DNA of 39,565 nt from a bacterium (GTDB lineage Bacteria > Fidelibacterota > UBA2242). The notes beneath the pieces were generated by a model, which was not told where the DNA came from, made no database searches, and was given only the letters and a program-made list of their open reading frames with translations. The stretch is from contig JAHJGX010000120.1 in assembly GCA_018824205.1 (NCBI GenBank), positions 1-39,565 of the forward strand, written 5' to 3'. Below are positions 17,819-26,084 of the stretch, in pieces. Within the stretch, counting starts at the first letter, position 1. Each line of letters begins with the position of its first letter. The position numbers were made by a program, and so were the translations under genes.

Positions 17819-19424
17819 ATGTTTAAATCACAAAAATTAACCACATTGCTTTTAGTTTGTTTTTGTATTTTTCCATTATTCGCTGAGGAATCCCTGGAGG
17901 AATTTCATCAATTCATCCGCTCCGGAGATGTGGAAAACATTACACGTTTGCTGGATCAGCATCAGGAATGGTTAAATGCAAAGGACAGTAATAATCTGCC
18001 GCCATTATCGCAAGCGGCCATTGCGGGAAAGATTGAAGTGGTTTCCTTATTAATCGACAAGGGGGCCGATTTGGAGGCCGGTGATAACGAAGGCAGTACA
18101 CCATTGCTGCCTGTGCGGCCGGGAAGTCTGAGATTGTCAGATACCTGGTTGCCAATGGTGCAAAAATAAACAGCCGTGATAATTTCGGGATGACGGCGTT
18201 GTTATTCGCGACTTCCCGGGGGCATATCGATATTGTTGATTACCTGCTGCAAAATGGTGCGGACAGTTCTGCCAAAACCGATAATAATCGGGGTGCTGTA
18301 TTGATGGCAGTATTGTCCGGCCAAATTGAAATGTTTAAATACTTTACTGAAAACGGATTTTCATTAGATGAAAAGGACCAGGAAGGAAACAGCCTGTTGC
18401 ATATGGCTTTATTTGGCCGAAATCCTGAAATGCTCAAGTATTTGCTGGAGGCCGGGGTCAATGTCAATATACCTAACAACCCTGGAGCAACTCCTTTGAT
18501 GAATTCCGTATTCAGAGGCGATCCGGCGCTTACAGAAATGTTATTAAAAGCCGGTGCACAACCGGACATTACCGATAATAGAGGAGTATCCGCTCTGTTG
18601 GAAAGTGTCCGCAGCGGCAAGCCGGCACTTCTGCAACTTATGCTGCAATATAGTGGTTCGGTTGAGATCACGGACAGCTTAACCGGGATGAATGTATTGC
18701 ATATAGCCGCAGTTCGTGGACAGAGTGATGCCGTGAAAACCCAGAACCATTTGTTGATTTTTGATTACTGGGAAACTGAAAACAAACCCGATGAGATTTT
18801 TCTCAGGTCGGGATATATCACTCCGGAAGAAATAAAGGATTTGAATGTATTAGTCTTTTATCCCATGAACACCAGGATCACTTTATCCCGGAAATATTTC
18901 AGTGGAGAGATCACGTTTCGAAAATCAATTATATTCTGGGACATCAACCGGAGCAATTTTCCGGATATGAATTTATGGGTCCGAGAGCACAGAAGACAAA
19001 CGATGACGTCGATATCGGGACAATTTATTCAAATGATACCGGTGTTGGGTTTCTGGTAAATGTTGATGGATTGACGCTTTTTCATGCCGGGGACCATGCC
19101 AACAGAAAGCGGGATCTGTCCGGTGATTATACTCCGGAAATTGATTATATAGCCCGGCAGACCTCAAAAATTGACATTGCATTCTTGCCGAACAGCGGGT
19201 GCAATTTTGGAGATAATATTGCGGTCCGGATTGGGAATTATCATGCCATTGAAAAACTGCAACCAAAAGTTGTTTTTCCCATGCATAACGGAGAATACTT
19301 CAGTTCTGCCTATCAGGAGTTTAAGGACGAAGCCCGTCAAAAAGGAGTCTCAACTCCGATAATTTGTGCTATGAATCGTGGTGATAAATTTTATTACCGA
19401 AAGGGGACTATTCAGGTAAAATAA
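17819..19424 (+). pseudogene. exported ankyrin-repeat plus metallo-beta-lactamase-fold protein, two frameshifts
   Basis: Three overlapping frames make one protein of about 535 residues. Frame one (17819-18169) has a signal peptide (MFKSQKLTTLLLVCFCIF) and the first ankyrin repeats. Near 18100, after GSTPL, the repeat continues in another frame as AACAAGKSEIVRYLVANG. That frame (to about 18860) adds five to six ankyrin repeats and then KTQNHLLIFDYW, the start of a metallo-beta-lactamase domain. At TTTTATCCCATG (about 18857-18867) the frame changes again to read SHEHQDHF, the metal-binding HxHxDH motif. It continues through FHAGDH and FPMHNGE to 19424. Each break is mended by adding one base. 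The protein may be a decayed exported hydrolase, or intact with sequence errors. The ankyrin-to-hydrolase transition is abrupt. Confidence 0.8.
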
Positions 19425-19540
19425 GCACGTCGATTGAAATGATTCAGAATGTCAGGCAATTAATTGCTGGAATAAATTCTCTAAAACAACTGGACTTTTT
19501 GCTAATCTTCATCTAAATTTACGTAACGTTAAACAGAGGA

Positions 19541-19574
19541 GCCTTTTAATCCTAACCCGTGAGTTGGAAAGGGC
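19541..19574 (+). promoter_or_regulatory. PyrR-binding RNA hairpin (pyr operon leader)
   Basis: The leader of pyrR can fold into a two-part hairpin. The upper stem is CTAAC (19552-19556) with GTTGG (19563-19567) around the hexaloop CCGTGA (19557-19562). A lower stem pairs CCTTTT with AAAGGG, with a 5'-side purine-containing bulge (AATC). The loop fits the PyrR-binding consensus CNGNGA and the surrounding CCNGNGAG pattern known from Bacillus anti-antiterminators. In that system UMP-bound PyrR stabilises this hairpin so that the downstream terminator forms. Mechanism here is inferred from the matching order of parts. Confidence 0.75.
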
Positions 19575-19590
19575 ATAAGAAAAAGAAGAT

Positions 19591-19623
19591 ATCCGCCAGA
19601 CAGCCGGTGGATTTTTTTATTTT
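19591..19623 (+). terminator. intrinsic terminator in the pyr leader (attenuator)
   Basis: ATCCGCC (19591-19597) pairs with GGTGGAT (19606-19612) with one G-U pair and an 8-nt loop, followed directly by a T-rich tract to 19623. It lies before the ribosome binding site (GGGAGGA) of pyrR, 17 bp after the PyrR hairpin. This is the place for a transcription attenuator. I could not identify a convincing antiterminator pairing by eye. Confidence 0.75.
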
Positions 19624-19634
19624 GGGAGGACACC

Positions 19635-20180
19635 ATGAATTTTAAAACACGTTCTCATCTGATGGATGAAATGGCGTTGAAACGCACGATTACCCGCTTG
19701 GCGCATGAAATTATTGAGCGTTGTAAAGGTACCGAAAATATTGGCATCATCGGGATTCGGACCCGGGGAGAATTCCTGGCGAGGCGGATTGCGAAAAAGA
19801 TAGAGGAAGTCGAAGGCACTGCAATTCCGGTGGGTGTTCTGGATACGGTCATGTATCGCGACGACTATCGGATTAAACAGTTGCCCGCGATGGAAATCAC
19901 GGAAATCCCTTTTGATGTGGATGACAAGATTTTGATTTTAGTGGATGATGTCATCTACACCGGCCGAACAATCCGTGCGGCGATGGATGCACTCATGGAT
20001 TTTGGTCGTCCGTCTGCGATCCAGTTAGCTGTATTAATTGACCGGGGCCACCGGGAGTTACCGATTAAGGCTGATTACATTGGAAAAAGTGTACCTACTG
20101 CAAAAAATGAAGAGGTTCGGGTACATATGAAGGAGATTGATGACCGGGATGAAATTCTGCTGGTGGAGGTGCAGCAATGA
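19635..20180 (+). CDS. pyrR: bifunctional pyr operon regulator / uracil phosphoribosyltransferase
   Basis: A 181-residue PyrR. The PRPP-binding loop VDDVIYTGRT is at residues 103-112, and GIRTRGEFLARRIA and DTVMYRDDYR are family signatures. PyrR senses UMP/UTP against PRPP and binds the leader hairpin of pyrimidine mRNAs; it also has weak uracil phosphoribosyltransferase activity. The leader directly upstream carries both its binding hairpin and a terminator. The start ATG has GGGAGGA 4 bp ahead. The stop overlaps the pyrB start by 4 bp. Confidence 0.95.
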   Translation: MNFKTRSHLMDEMALKRTITRLAHEIIERCKGTENIGIIGIRTRGEFLARRIAKKIEEVEGTAIPVGVLDTVMYRDDYRIKQLPAMEITEIPFDVDDKILILVDDVIYTGRTIRAAMDALMDFGRPSAIQLAVLIDRGHRELPIKADYIGKSVPTAKNEEVRVHMKEIDDRDEILLVEVQQ

Positions 20181-21097
20181 ATTTGAGAATTAAGCACCTG
20201 CTGGGACTGGAAAACGTTTCCCAGGAAGATATTAACACGATTTTGGATACGGCTTTTTCCTTCCGGGAAGTGCTGGAACGCCCAATAAAAAAAGTACCTA
20301 CATTAAAGGGTGTTACAGTGGTGAACCTGTTCTTCGAAAATTCAACCCGGACACGAATCTCTTTCGAATTGGCAGAGAAACGGCTTTCGGCGGACACCAT
20401 TAATTTCTCCGCTTCAAGCAGTAGTCTGACGAAGGGCGAAAGCCTGCGCGATACTATTCAGAACCTGTTTGCGATGAAAATGGATGTGGTCATAATGCGG
20501 CATCCGACTCCCGGTTCGGTGAAACTGCTGTCGCAATTCGTTGATGCTATTGTCATCAATGCCGGTGACGGAACCCATGAACATCCGACCCAGGCGCTTC
20601 TGGATATGATGTCAATGAAGGAAAAATTGGGATCGCTGGAGGGTGTCAATGTCGCAATTATCGGAGATATCCGGCACAGCCGGGTTGCATTGTCAAATAT
20701 TTTTGGTTTAAAGACCATGGGAGCCAATGTTCTGCTCTGTGGTCCGCCAACCTTTATGCCTTACGACGTCGAATCCCTTGGCGTTAAAGTGACCTATAAT
20801 CTGGAAGAAGCGTTGGAATTCGCGGATGTCATTAATGTGCTGCGGATTCAGAAAGAGCGACAGGGGAAAGGGCTGATACCATCAATGCGGGAATACCGGA
20901 ATGTCTACGGAATTACTCAGCAGAGGTTAAGCAAACTGAAACGACCAATTATGATTATGCATCCCGGACCGATAAACCGGGGTGTGGAAATCGACACTGA
21001 TGTTGCTGACAGTGAACATTCGCTAATTTTACACCAGGTTTTAAACGGAGTTGCCGTCAGGATGTCGATCCTCTTTTTATTAGCCGGTGGAAGATAG
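20177..21097 (+). CDS. pyrB: aspartate carbamoyltransferase catalytic subunit
   Basis: A 306-residue ATCase. The carbamoyl-phosphate motif STRTR is at residues 56-60 (FFENSTRTRISFE). KGESLRDT, the HPTQALLD carbamoyl-phosphate site, and MHPGPINRGVEID near the C-terminus complete the active site. It joins carbamoyl phosphate to aspartate in pyrimidine synthesis. No pyrI regulatory subunit follows, so control is probably through the PyrR leader. It overlaps pyrR and is followed by pyrC after 11 bp. Confidence 0.96.
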   Translation: MNLRIKHLLGLENVSQEDINTILDTAFSFREVLERPIKKVPTLKGVTVVNLFFENSTRTRISFELAEKRLSADTINFSASSSSLTKGESLRDTIQNLFAMKMDVVIMRHPTPGSVKLLSQFVDAIVINAGDGTHEHPTQALLDMMSMKEKLGSLEGVNVAIIGDIRHSRVALSNIFGLKTMGANVLLCGPPTFMPYDVESLGVKVTYNLEEALEFADVINVLRIQKERQGKGLIPSMREYRNVYGITQQRLSKLKRPIMIMHPGPINRGVEIDTDVADSEHSLILHQVLNGVAVRMSILFLLAGGR

Positions 21098-21108
21098 GGA
21101 GAAAAAAT

Positions 21109-22401
21109 ATGCCAAAAAGAGCCATTGAGACATCGATTTTATTTAAAAATGCCCAGATCGTTGATCCATTCGTGGAGCAAATAGTCAATGCCGATCTGTT
21201 GATCGAAAAGGGCAAAATTAAAAAGATCGAAAAAGATATACCTGAAAAAGAAGCGAAGGAAATCGTCAATCTGAAGGGATTTCATATAGTTCCGGGATTC
21301 ATTGACCTGCATGTGCATTTTCGTGAACCGGGTTATGAAAACAGTGAAACCATCGAGACCGGCTGCCGGGCAGCGCTGGCCGGCGGGTTTACTCAGGTTT
21401 GCTGTATGCCAAATACCAACCCGGCAATTGATAACAGGGAAACTGTACGCTTTATTTATGAAAAAGCCGAATCTGAATTGGTGGACGTCTATCCGGTTGC
21501 AGCTATCACAAAAAAACGAAACGGCGAGGAACTGACTGAAATGGTTGAATTGACAGAGGCCGGGGCTGTCGCATTTTCCGATGACGGATCGCCGATCTCA
21601 GATGGTCAACTATTTCGAAATGCTCTGGAATATTCCAAAATTACCGGTAAACCGATCATCAATCACGCCGAAGATCCAGTTCTAAAAGCCGATGGTATCA
21701 TGAATGAGGGAACCGTATCCACCCAGTTGGGAATTCCCGGAAATCCGCCCATTGCTGAAGAAATAATGATTGCCAGAGACCTGATGATTGCGGAGTTCGT
21801 CAATGGCCGGATTCATATTCCCCATGTTTCCACGGCAGGCTCGGTGGAACTGATTCGTCAGGCAAAGGCAAAGGGAATTGCTGTTACGGCTGAAGCAACA
21901 CCGCATCATTTTTCGCTAACCGATGAATATATGCGCAGCTTCAATGCCAATGGAAAAGTGGCACCGCCGTTACGAACCGAGAAAGACCGTCTGGCGATTA
22001 TTGAGGGGTTGCAGGATGGAACCATTGACGCCATTGCCACAGATCACGCTCCCCATGTTATTGATACGAAAGAGACGTCCTTGGATCTGGCGTCCTTTGG
22101 AATGATAGGGCTCGAGACCGCATTCAGTCTGGCAATGACCCATCTGGTGCACACGGAAAAACTGACACTGATGGAGTTGGTGAAGCTGCTGACCGTCAAA
22201 CCGGCGGCACTGATGAATTTACCACTACCGGGCTTTAAAATTGGGGAGTATGCCAATATTACGATTGTAAATACAAAAGAATGGTGGGTGTTCGGTCGTC
22301 AGAATATCTATTCGAAATCCTTTAATACTCCTTTTATTGGAAATGAGTTCTCAGGTCGGGTAAAAGGAGTCTTTACGAAAGGTCATTATATCACCTTTTA
22401 G
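21109..22401 (+). CDS. pyrC: dihydroorotase (class I)
   Basis: A 430-residue amidohydrolase. The metal-binding DLHVHFREPG has His68 and His70, and further ligands lie in NHAED, HIPHVSTAGS and the ATDHAPHV motif with the catalytic aspartate. It forms dihydroorotate from carbamoyl-aspartate, the step after PyrB. Length and motif order match class I bacterial enzymes. GGGAGAAAAA serves as ribosome binding site. It is the last pyr gene; a 91-bp gap without a visible terminator separates it from rplM. Confidence 0.96.
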   Translation: MPKRAIETSILFKNAQIVDPFVEQIVNADLLIEKGKIKKIEKDIPEKEAKEIVNLKGFHIVPGFIDLHVHFREPGYENSETIETGCRAALAGGFTQVCCMPNTNPAIDNRETVRFIYEKAESELVDVYPVAAITKKRNGEELTEMVELTEAGAVAFSDDGSPISDGQLFRNALEYSKITGKPIINHAEDPVLKADGIMNEGTVSTQLGIPGNPPIAEEIMIARDLMIAEFVNGRIHIPHVSTAGSVELIRQAKAKGIAVTAEATPHHFSLTDEYMRSFNANGKVAPPLRTEKDRLAIIEGLQDGTIDAIATDHAPHVIDTKETSLDLASFGMIGLETAFSLAMTHLVHTEKLTLMELVKLLTVKPAALMNLPLPGFKIGEYANITIVNTKEWWVFGRQNIYSKSFNTPFIGNEFSGRVKGVFTKGHYITF

Positions 22402-22492
22402 GATTAAGTTTTACTGTCTAAAAAAATCTTGATTATAAAACTGCCGGATTGTAAGTTTACCCGCTGTTTTAACTGTAGGTATGAGAGAAGGA

Positions 22493-22931
22493 ATGTATAA
22501 GACATATTATCCAAAACTTGATGAAATTAACCAGAAATGGTATGTTGTTAATGCCGAAGGCATGGTCCTGGGTCGTTTGGCCAGTCAGGTAGCATCAATT
22601 TTAAGGGGAAAAAAATAAACCCTATTTTTCCCCTCACATGGACACCGGTGATTTTATTGTCGTTGTTAATGCCGACAAGGTTCGACTCTCCGGTCGGAAA
22701 GCCGAGACGAAAAATTATTTCACACACTCCGGCTATATTGGCGGCGGTCGTTTTGAAAGCTATAAAGAGGCAATGGACAAGCACCCCGAGGAGATTATCA
22801 GCCGGGCTGTCAAAGGAATGTTGCCTCGCAACACGCTTGGCCGGAAATTGTTTCACAAATTGAAAGTCTATGCCGGTCCCGAGCATCCGCATCAGGCTCA
22901 AAAACCCGAAATAATTGAATTAGAAGGATAG
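22493..22931 (+). CDS. rplM: 50S ribosomal protein L13, frameshifted in the given sequence
   Basis: The first frame reads [40 protein letters not shown] and stops at 22616-22618. From the A7 run (22609-22615) the next frame continues as [20 protein letters not shown] through [20 protein letters not shown] to the L13 C-terminus at 22931. Removing one A from the run restores a full protein of about 145 residues, the normal L13 length. L13 is an early-assembly 50S protein and essential, and rpsI follows 7 bp later as in most bacteria. A read error in the homopolymer is the simplest explanation; slippage at A7 is the alternative. An in-frame ATG at 22481 is another possible start. Confidence 0.9.
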
Positions 22932-22938
22932 TCAAGAT

Positions 22939-23331
22939 ATGCCGAAAATAGAATATATTGCTCTCGGTCGTCGGAAACGGGCTGTCGCCCGTTTAAGAAT
23001 GGCTGCCGGTGAAGGCACCATAACCGTTAATAAACGTGCTCTAGACGACTATTTTGGTCGTGAAAACCTGAAACAGATTATCAAACAACCGCTTGAATTG
23101 TGTGATGCTATGGGGCAGTTTGATATCCGTGTCAATGTTAATGGTGGTGGATTGTCCGGACAGGCCGGAGCCATCAGGCTGGCGCTGGCGCGGGCTTTGG
23201 AAAAATATAATCCGGAACTAAGAAGTAAATTGAAACCAGCCGGTTTTCTGACCAGAGACGCCCGGGTTGTGGAACGGAAAAAATACGGTCTGGCAGGCGC
23301 ACGCCGGGCATACCAGTTCTCCAAACGTTAA
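22939..23331 (+). CDS. rpsI: 30S ribosomal protein S9
   Basis: A 130-residue S9 with the full family pattern: [14 protein letters not shown] near the start, [20 protein letters not shown] in the middle, and the basic tail [17 protein letters not shown] that reaches into the ribosomal P site. It pairs with rplM in an operon (7-bp gap), the standard bacterial arrangement. Length is normal. Confidence 0.97.
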   Translation: MPKIEYIALGRRKRAVARLRMAAGEGTITVNKRALDDYFGRENLKQIIKQPLELCDAMGQFDIRVNVNGGGLSGQAGAIRLALARALEKYNPELRSKLKPAGFLTRDARVVERKKYGLAGARRAYQFSKR

Positions 23332-23350
23332 TAGAAGAAAGATAGATTTT

Positions 23351-24073
23351 ATGAGTAATGTAACATTCGAACAACTCTGGAAATCAGGCGCCCATTTTGG
23401 ACATTTAACCAGAAAATGGAATCCCAAAATGAAGGGCTTCATTTTTATGTCAAAAAATGGTATCCATATTATTGACCTGAAAAAAACGGTTGAATGTCTT
23501 GACGAAGCATCTCGCTTTCTCCGCGAGACGGTTCGCAAAGGCGGCGATGTCCTTTTTGTGGGTACTAAAAAACAGGCCAAAGATATTATCCAGAAAGAGG
23601 CCGACCGGGCCGGTATGTTTTATGTTGTGGAACGCTGGCTGGGCGGGACACTCACTAATTTCTCAACAATTAAAAAGAGTATTCGTCATCTTCTGAAGCT
23701 CGAAAAAGATAAATCATCGGGTTATGATGAAAACCTGACAAAAAAAGAGAAACTTTCCCTAGAACGGGAACGTGTGAAATTAGCCGATCTGCATCGCGGT
23801 ATTAAAGATATGAAGAGAATCCCTGATGTTCTGGTTGTTGTTGATATTCTGCATGATGATATTGCTGTCAAAGAAGCCAAACGTCTGGATATTCCGGTTA
23901 TAGCAATTTTGGACACGAACGCTGATCCAACAGAAGTTGATTTCCCAATTCCGGCAAATGATGATTCAATCCAGGCAATTCAACTGATTATTTCTGAATT
24001 GGCCAATGCCATACTGGAAGCCAAAAGTTCAAGGCTGGTGGATGTTCCTTCCGCAGCCGCAGAAGATAAATAG
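23351..24073 (+). CDS. rpsB: 30S ribosomal protein S2
   Basis: A 240-residue S2 from the ATG at 23351 (the frame is open further upstream, but this start gives the family N-terminus MSNVTFEQLWKSGAHFGHLT). Signatures include FGHLTRKWNPKMKGFIF, ERWLGGTLTNFSTI and AILDTNADPTEVDFPIPAND. It sits 19 bp behind rpsI and ahead of tsf, the usual rpsB-tsf pairing. The ribosome binding site is weak (AGAAAGATAG). Confidence 0.97.
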   Translation: MSNVTFEQLWKSGAHFGHLTRKWNPKMKGFIFMSKNGIHIIDLKKTVECLDEASRFLRETVRKGGDVLFVGTKKQAKDIIQKEADRAGMFYVVERWLGGTLTNFSTIKKSIRHLLKLEKDKSSGYDENLTKKEKLSLERERVKLADLHRGIKDMKRIPDVLVVVDILHDDIAVKEAKRLDIPVIAILDTNADPTEVDFPIPANDDSIQAIQLIISELANAILEAKSSRLVDVPSAAAEDK

Positions 24074-24108
24074 GAACTGGCGAATTAATTTCGAAAGGAA
24101 TCTAAAGA

Positions 24109-24708
24109 ATGGAAATTACTGCCGCTCAGGTAAAAGAACTCAGAGATAGAACCGGCATTGGTATGATGGATTGCAAAGGCGCCCTGGTTGAAGCCGAGGG
24201 CGATATTGATAAAGCCATAGATATTCTACGCAAAAAAGGTAAAGCCAAGGCTGAAAGGAAAGCCGATCGTGAAGTCAAAGATGGTCTCATCTGGTCATAC
24301 ATTCATCCTGGTAATAAACTCGGTGTACTGATTGAAGTCAATTGCGAAACCGACTTTGTTGCCAAAAACGAAGGTTTTCAGGAATTTGTGAAAGATATTG
24401 CGATGCACATCGCGGCCACGAATCCCGCCGCTATCCGTCGTGAAGAAATTGATATGGCCTTGATCGCAAAAGAACGCGAAATCTATATGGTACAGGCTCG
24501 TACACAAAACAAACCAGATAATATTCTGGAACGCATCGTCGATGGTAAACTCGATAAATATTTCCAGGAAAACTGCCTGCTGGAACAGGCCTTTGTAAAA
24601 GATCCTCAGAAAACAATCAAGGATTATTTAACTGAAACGATTGCCCGAATCGGTGAGAATATAAATATCTCCCGTTTTGTTCGTTTTCAGTTAGGCGAAA
24701 ACAATTAA
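24109..24708 (+). CDS. tsf: elongation factor Ts, short form
   Basis: A 199-residue EF-Ts, the guanine-nucleotide exchange factor for EF-Tu. The N-terminal TAQVKELRDRTGIGMMDCK-type region (AAQVKELRDRTGIGMMDCK) and the core motif NCETDFVAKNEGFQEF are intact. It is shorter than the 283-residue E. coli protein. A compact single-core form of about 200 residues is known in Thermus, cyanobacteria and several FCB lineages. It lies between rpsB and pyrH as expected. Confidence 0.96.
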   Translation: MEITAAQVKELRDRTGIGMMDCKGALVEAEGDIDKAIDILRKKGKAKAERKADREVKDGLIWSYIHPGNKLGVLIEVNCETDFVAKNEGFQEFVKDIAMHIAATNPAAIRREEIDMALIAKEREIYMVQARTQNKPDNILERIVDGKLDKYFQENCLLEQAFVKDPQKTIKDYLTETIARIGENINISRFVRFQLGENN

Positions 24709-24733
24709 ACACTGTTAAAAGCCAGATAAATAT

Positions 24734-25462
24734 ATGTTAAAAGCGAAATACCAGCGTGTTTTACTGAAGTTTTCAGGGGAGGCGCTTGCCGGGGCTAAAG
24801 GTTTTGGCATTGATCCGGCTGTTCTTGACGATGTTTGTACGGAAATTCAATCCGCCAAAGATCTTGGGATTGAGCTGGGTATTGTCATTGGTGGCGGTAA
24901 TATATTTCGCGGGCTGGCAGCCAGTGAACGCGGGATGGATCGGGTCAAAGCAGACTACATGGGAATGCTGGCAACGGTCATCAATGCCCTGGCTGTTCAG
25001 GATGCTCTGGAATCGAAAGGGATGAAAGTCACTGTTATGTCAGCCATTCAGATGATTGATGTGGCTGAACCGATGATTATAAGGAAAGCCGAAGAATATC
25101 TGAAAAATGGTCAAATCGTAATTTTCAGTGCCGGCACGGGACGTCCATTCTTCAGTACCGATACCGGTGCAGCATTGAGGGCTGTGGAAATTCACGCCGA
25201 CGCTATAATAAAAGCGACGAAAGTTGATGGGGTTTACGATAAAGATCCGGTAAAGCATCCGGATGCAATATTATTTAAAACACTCAACTATCAAACCGTC
25301 GTGGAAAACCAGCTAAAGGTTATGGACCTGACTGCAATTACCCTCTGTCAGGATAATAAACTCCCTATTCTGGTTTATAATATGAATGTAAAAGGTAACC
25401 TTCGCCGGTTGCTGACTGGCGAAGATATAGGTACACTCATTTCCAGAGGTGATCATGCTTAA
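24734..25462 (+). CDS. pyrH: UMP kinase
   Basis: A 242-residue bacterial UMP kinase of the amino-acid kinase fold. KFSGEALAG binds phosphate near the start, GIVIGGGNIFRG holds nucleotide, DYMGMLATVINALA binds UMP, and GTGRPFFSTDTGAALRA is the family signature. It makes UDP from UMP, linking the upstream pyr genes to nucleic acid synthesis. The last 8 bp overlap the frr start. Confidence 0.97.
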   Translation: MLKAKYQRVLLKFSGEALAGAKGFGIDPAVLDDVCTEIQSAKDLGIELGIVIGGGNIFRGLAASERGMDRVKADYMGMLATVINALAVQDALESKGMKVTVMSAIQMIDVAEPMIIRKAEEYLKNGQIVIFSAGTGRPFFSTDTGAALRAVEIHADAIIKATKVDGVYDKDPVKHPDAILFKTLNYQTVVENQLKVMDLTAITLCQDNKLPILVYNMNVKGNLRRLLTGEDIGTLISRGDHA

Positions 25463-26012
25463 TGATGTCTTGAAAGATACCGAAAATCGTATGAAGAAAA
25501 GTGTCGATTCAGCTCATCAGGACCTTGCGGCTATCCGTACAGGTAGGGCAAATCCGGCGATTCTGGATTCCATAAAAGTGGACTATTACGGGTCATTAAT
25601 TCCGCTGAGACAGATTGCCAATGTGGCGACACCGGATCCCCGACTGCTGGTCGTTCAGGTGTTTGATAAACATGCCGTGGCTGCTGTTGATAAAGCGATT
25701 AAAGCAGCTGATCTGGGGCTTAATCCCCAGGCCGATGGAAACCTGTTGCGTTTACCGATTCCATCATTAACTGAAGAACGCCGTCGGGAATTGGTCAAGT
25801 TTGCGCATAAAATTGCTGAAGAAGGCAAGGTCGCTGTCCGAAATGTTCGTCGTGACGCCAATGATATGCTCAAAGAATTGGAAAAAGAACATGAAATCTC
25901 AGAAGATCAAAGTCATGACGGCCTGGAAAGTATACAGAAACTGACGGATAAATTTATTCAGGAAATTGACAATCTTTTTAAGAAAAAGGAAAAAGATATT
26001 TTGGATGAATAG
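25455..26012 (+). CDS. frr: ribosome recycling factor
   Basis: A protein of about 185 residues with the RRF pattern: DLAAIRTGRANPAILD, VDYYGSLIPLRQIANV, RLPIPSLTEERRRELVK and NVRRDANDMLKELEK. It splits post-termination ribosomes with EF-G. The ATG at 25455 is preferred over an upstream in-frame GTG because AGAGGTG lies 4 bp before it; it overlaps the pyrH stop. A strong terminator follows, closing the operon. Confidence 0.96.
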   Translation: MLNDVLKDTENRMKKSVDSAHQDLAAIRTGRANPAILDSIKVDYYGSLIPLRQIANVATPDPRLLVVQVFDKHAVAAVDKAIKAADLGLNPQADGNLLRLPIPSLTEERRRELVKFAHKIAEEGKVAVRNVRRDANDMLKELEKEHEISEDQSHDGLESIQKLTDKFIQEIDNLFKKKEKDILDE

Positions 26013-26031
26013 GGATATTTGAACGGGGATG

Positions 26032-26064
26032 AAAAAAAGGGGCTTTTGATAAGCCCCTTTTTTT
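26032..26064. terminator. bidirectional intrinsic terminator between frr and nrdJ
   Basis: AAGGGGCTT pairs with AAGCCCCTT around a TTGAT loop. An A-run on the left and a T-run on the right extend the stem and supply U-tracts for both directions. It lies 19 bp after frr and 20 bp after the convergent nrdJ stop, and so can end both transcripts. Confidence 0.9.
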
Positions 26065-26084
26065 ATGCTATAAGGTATGGTTTG

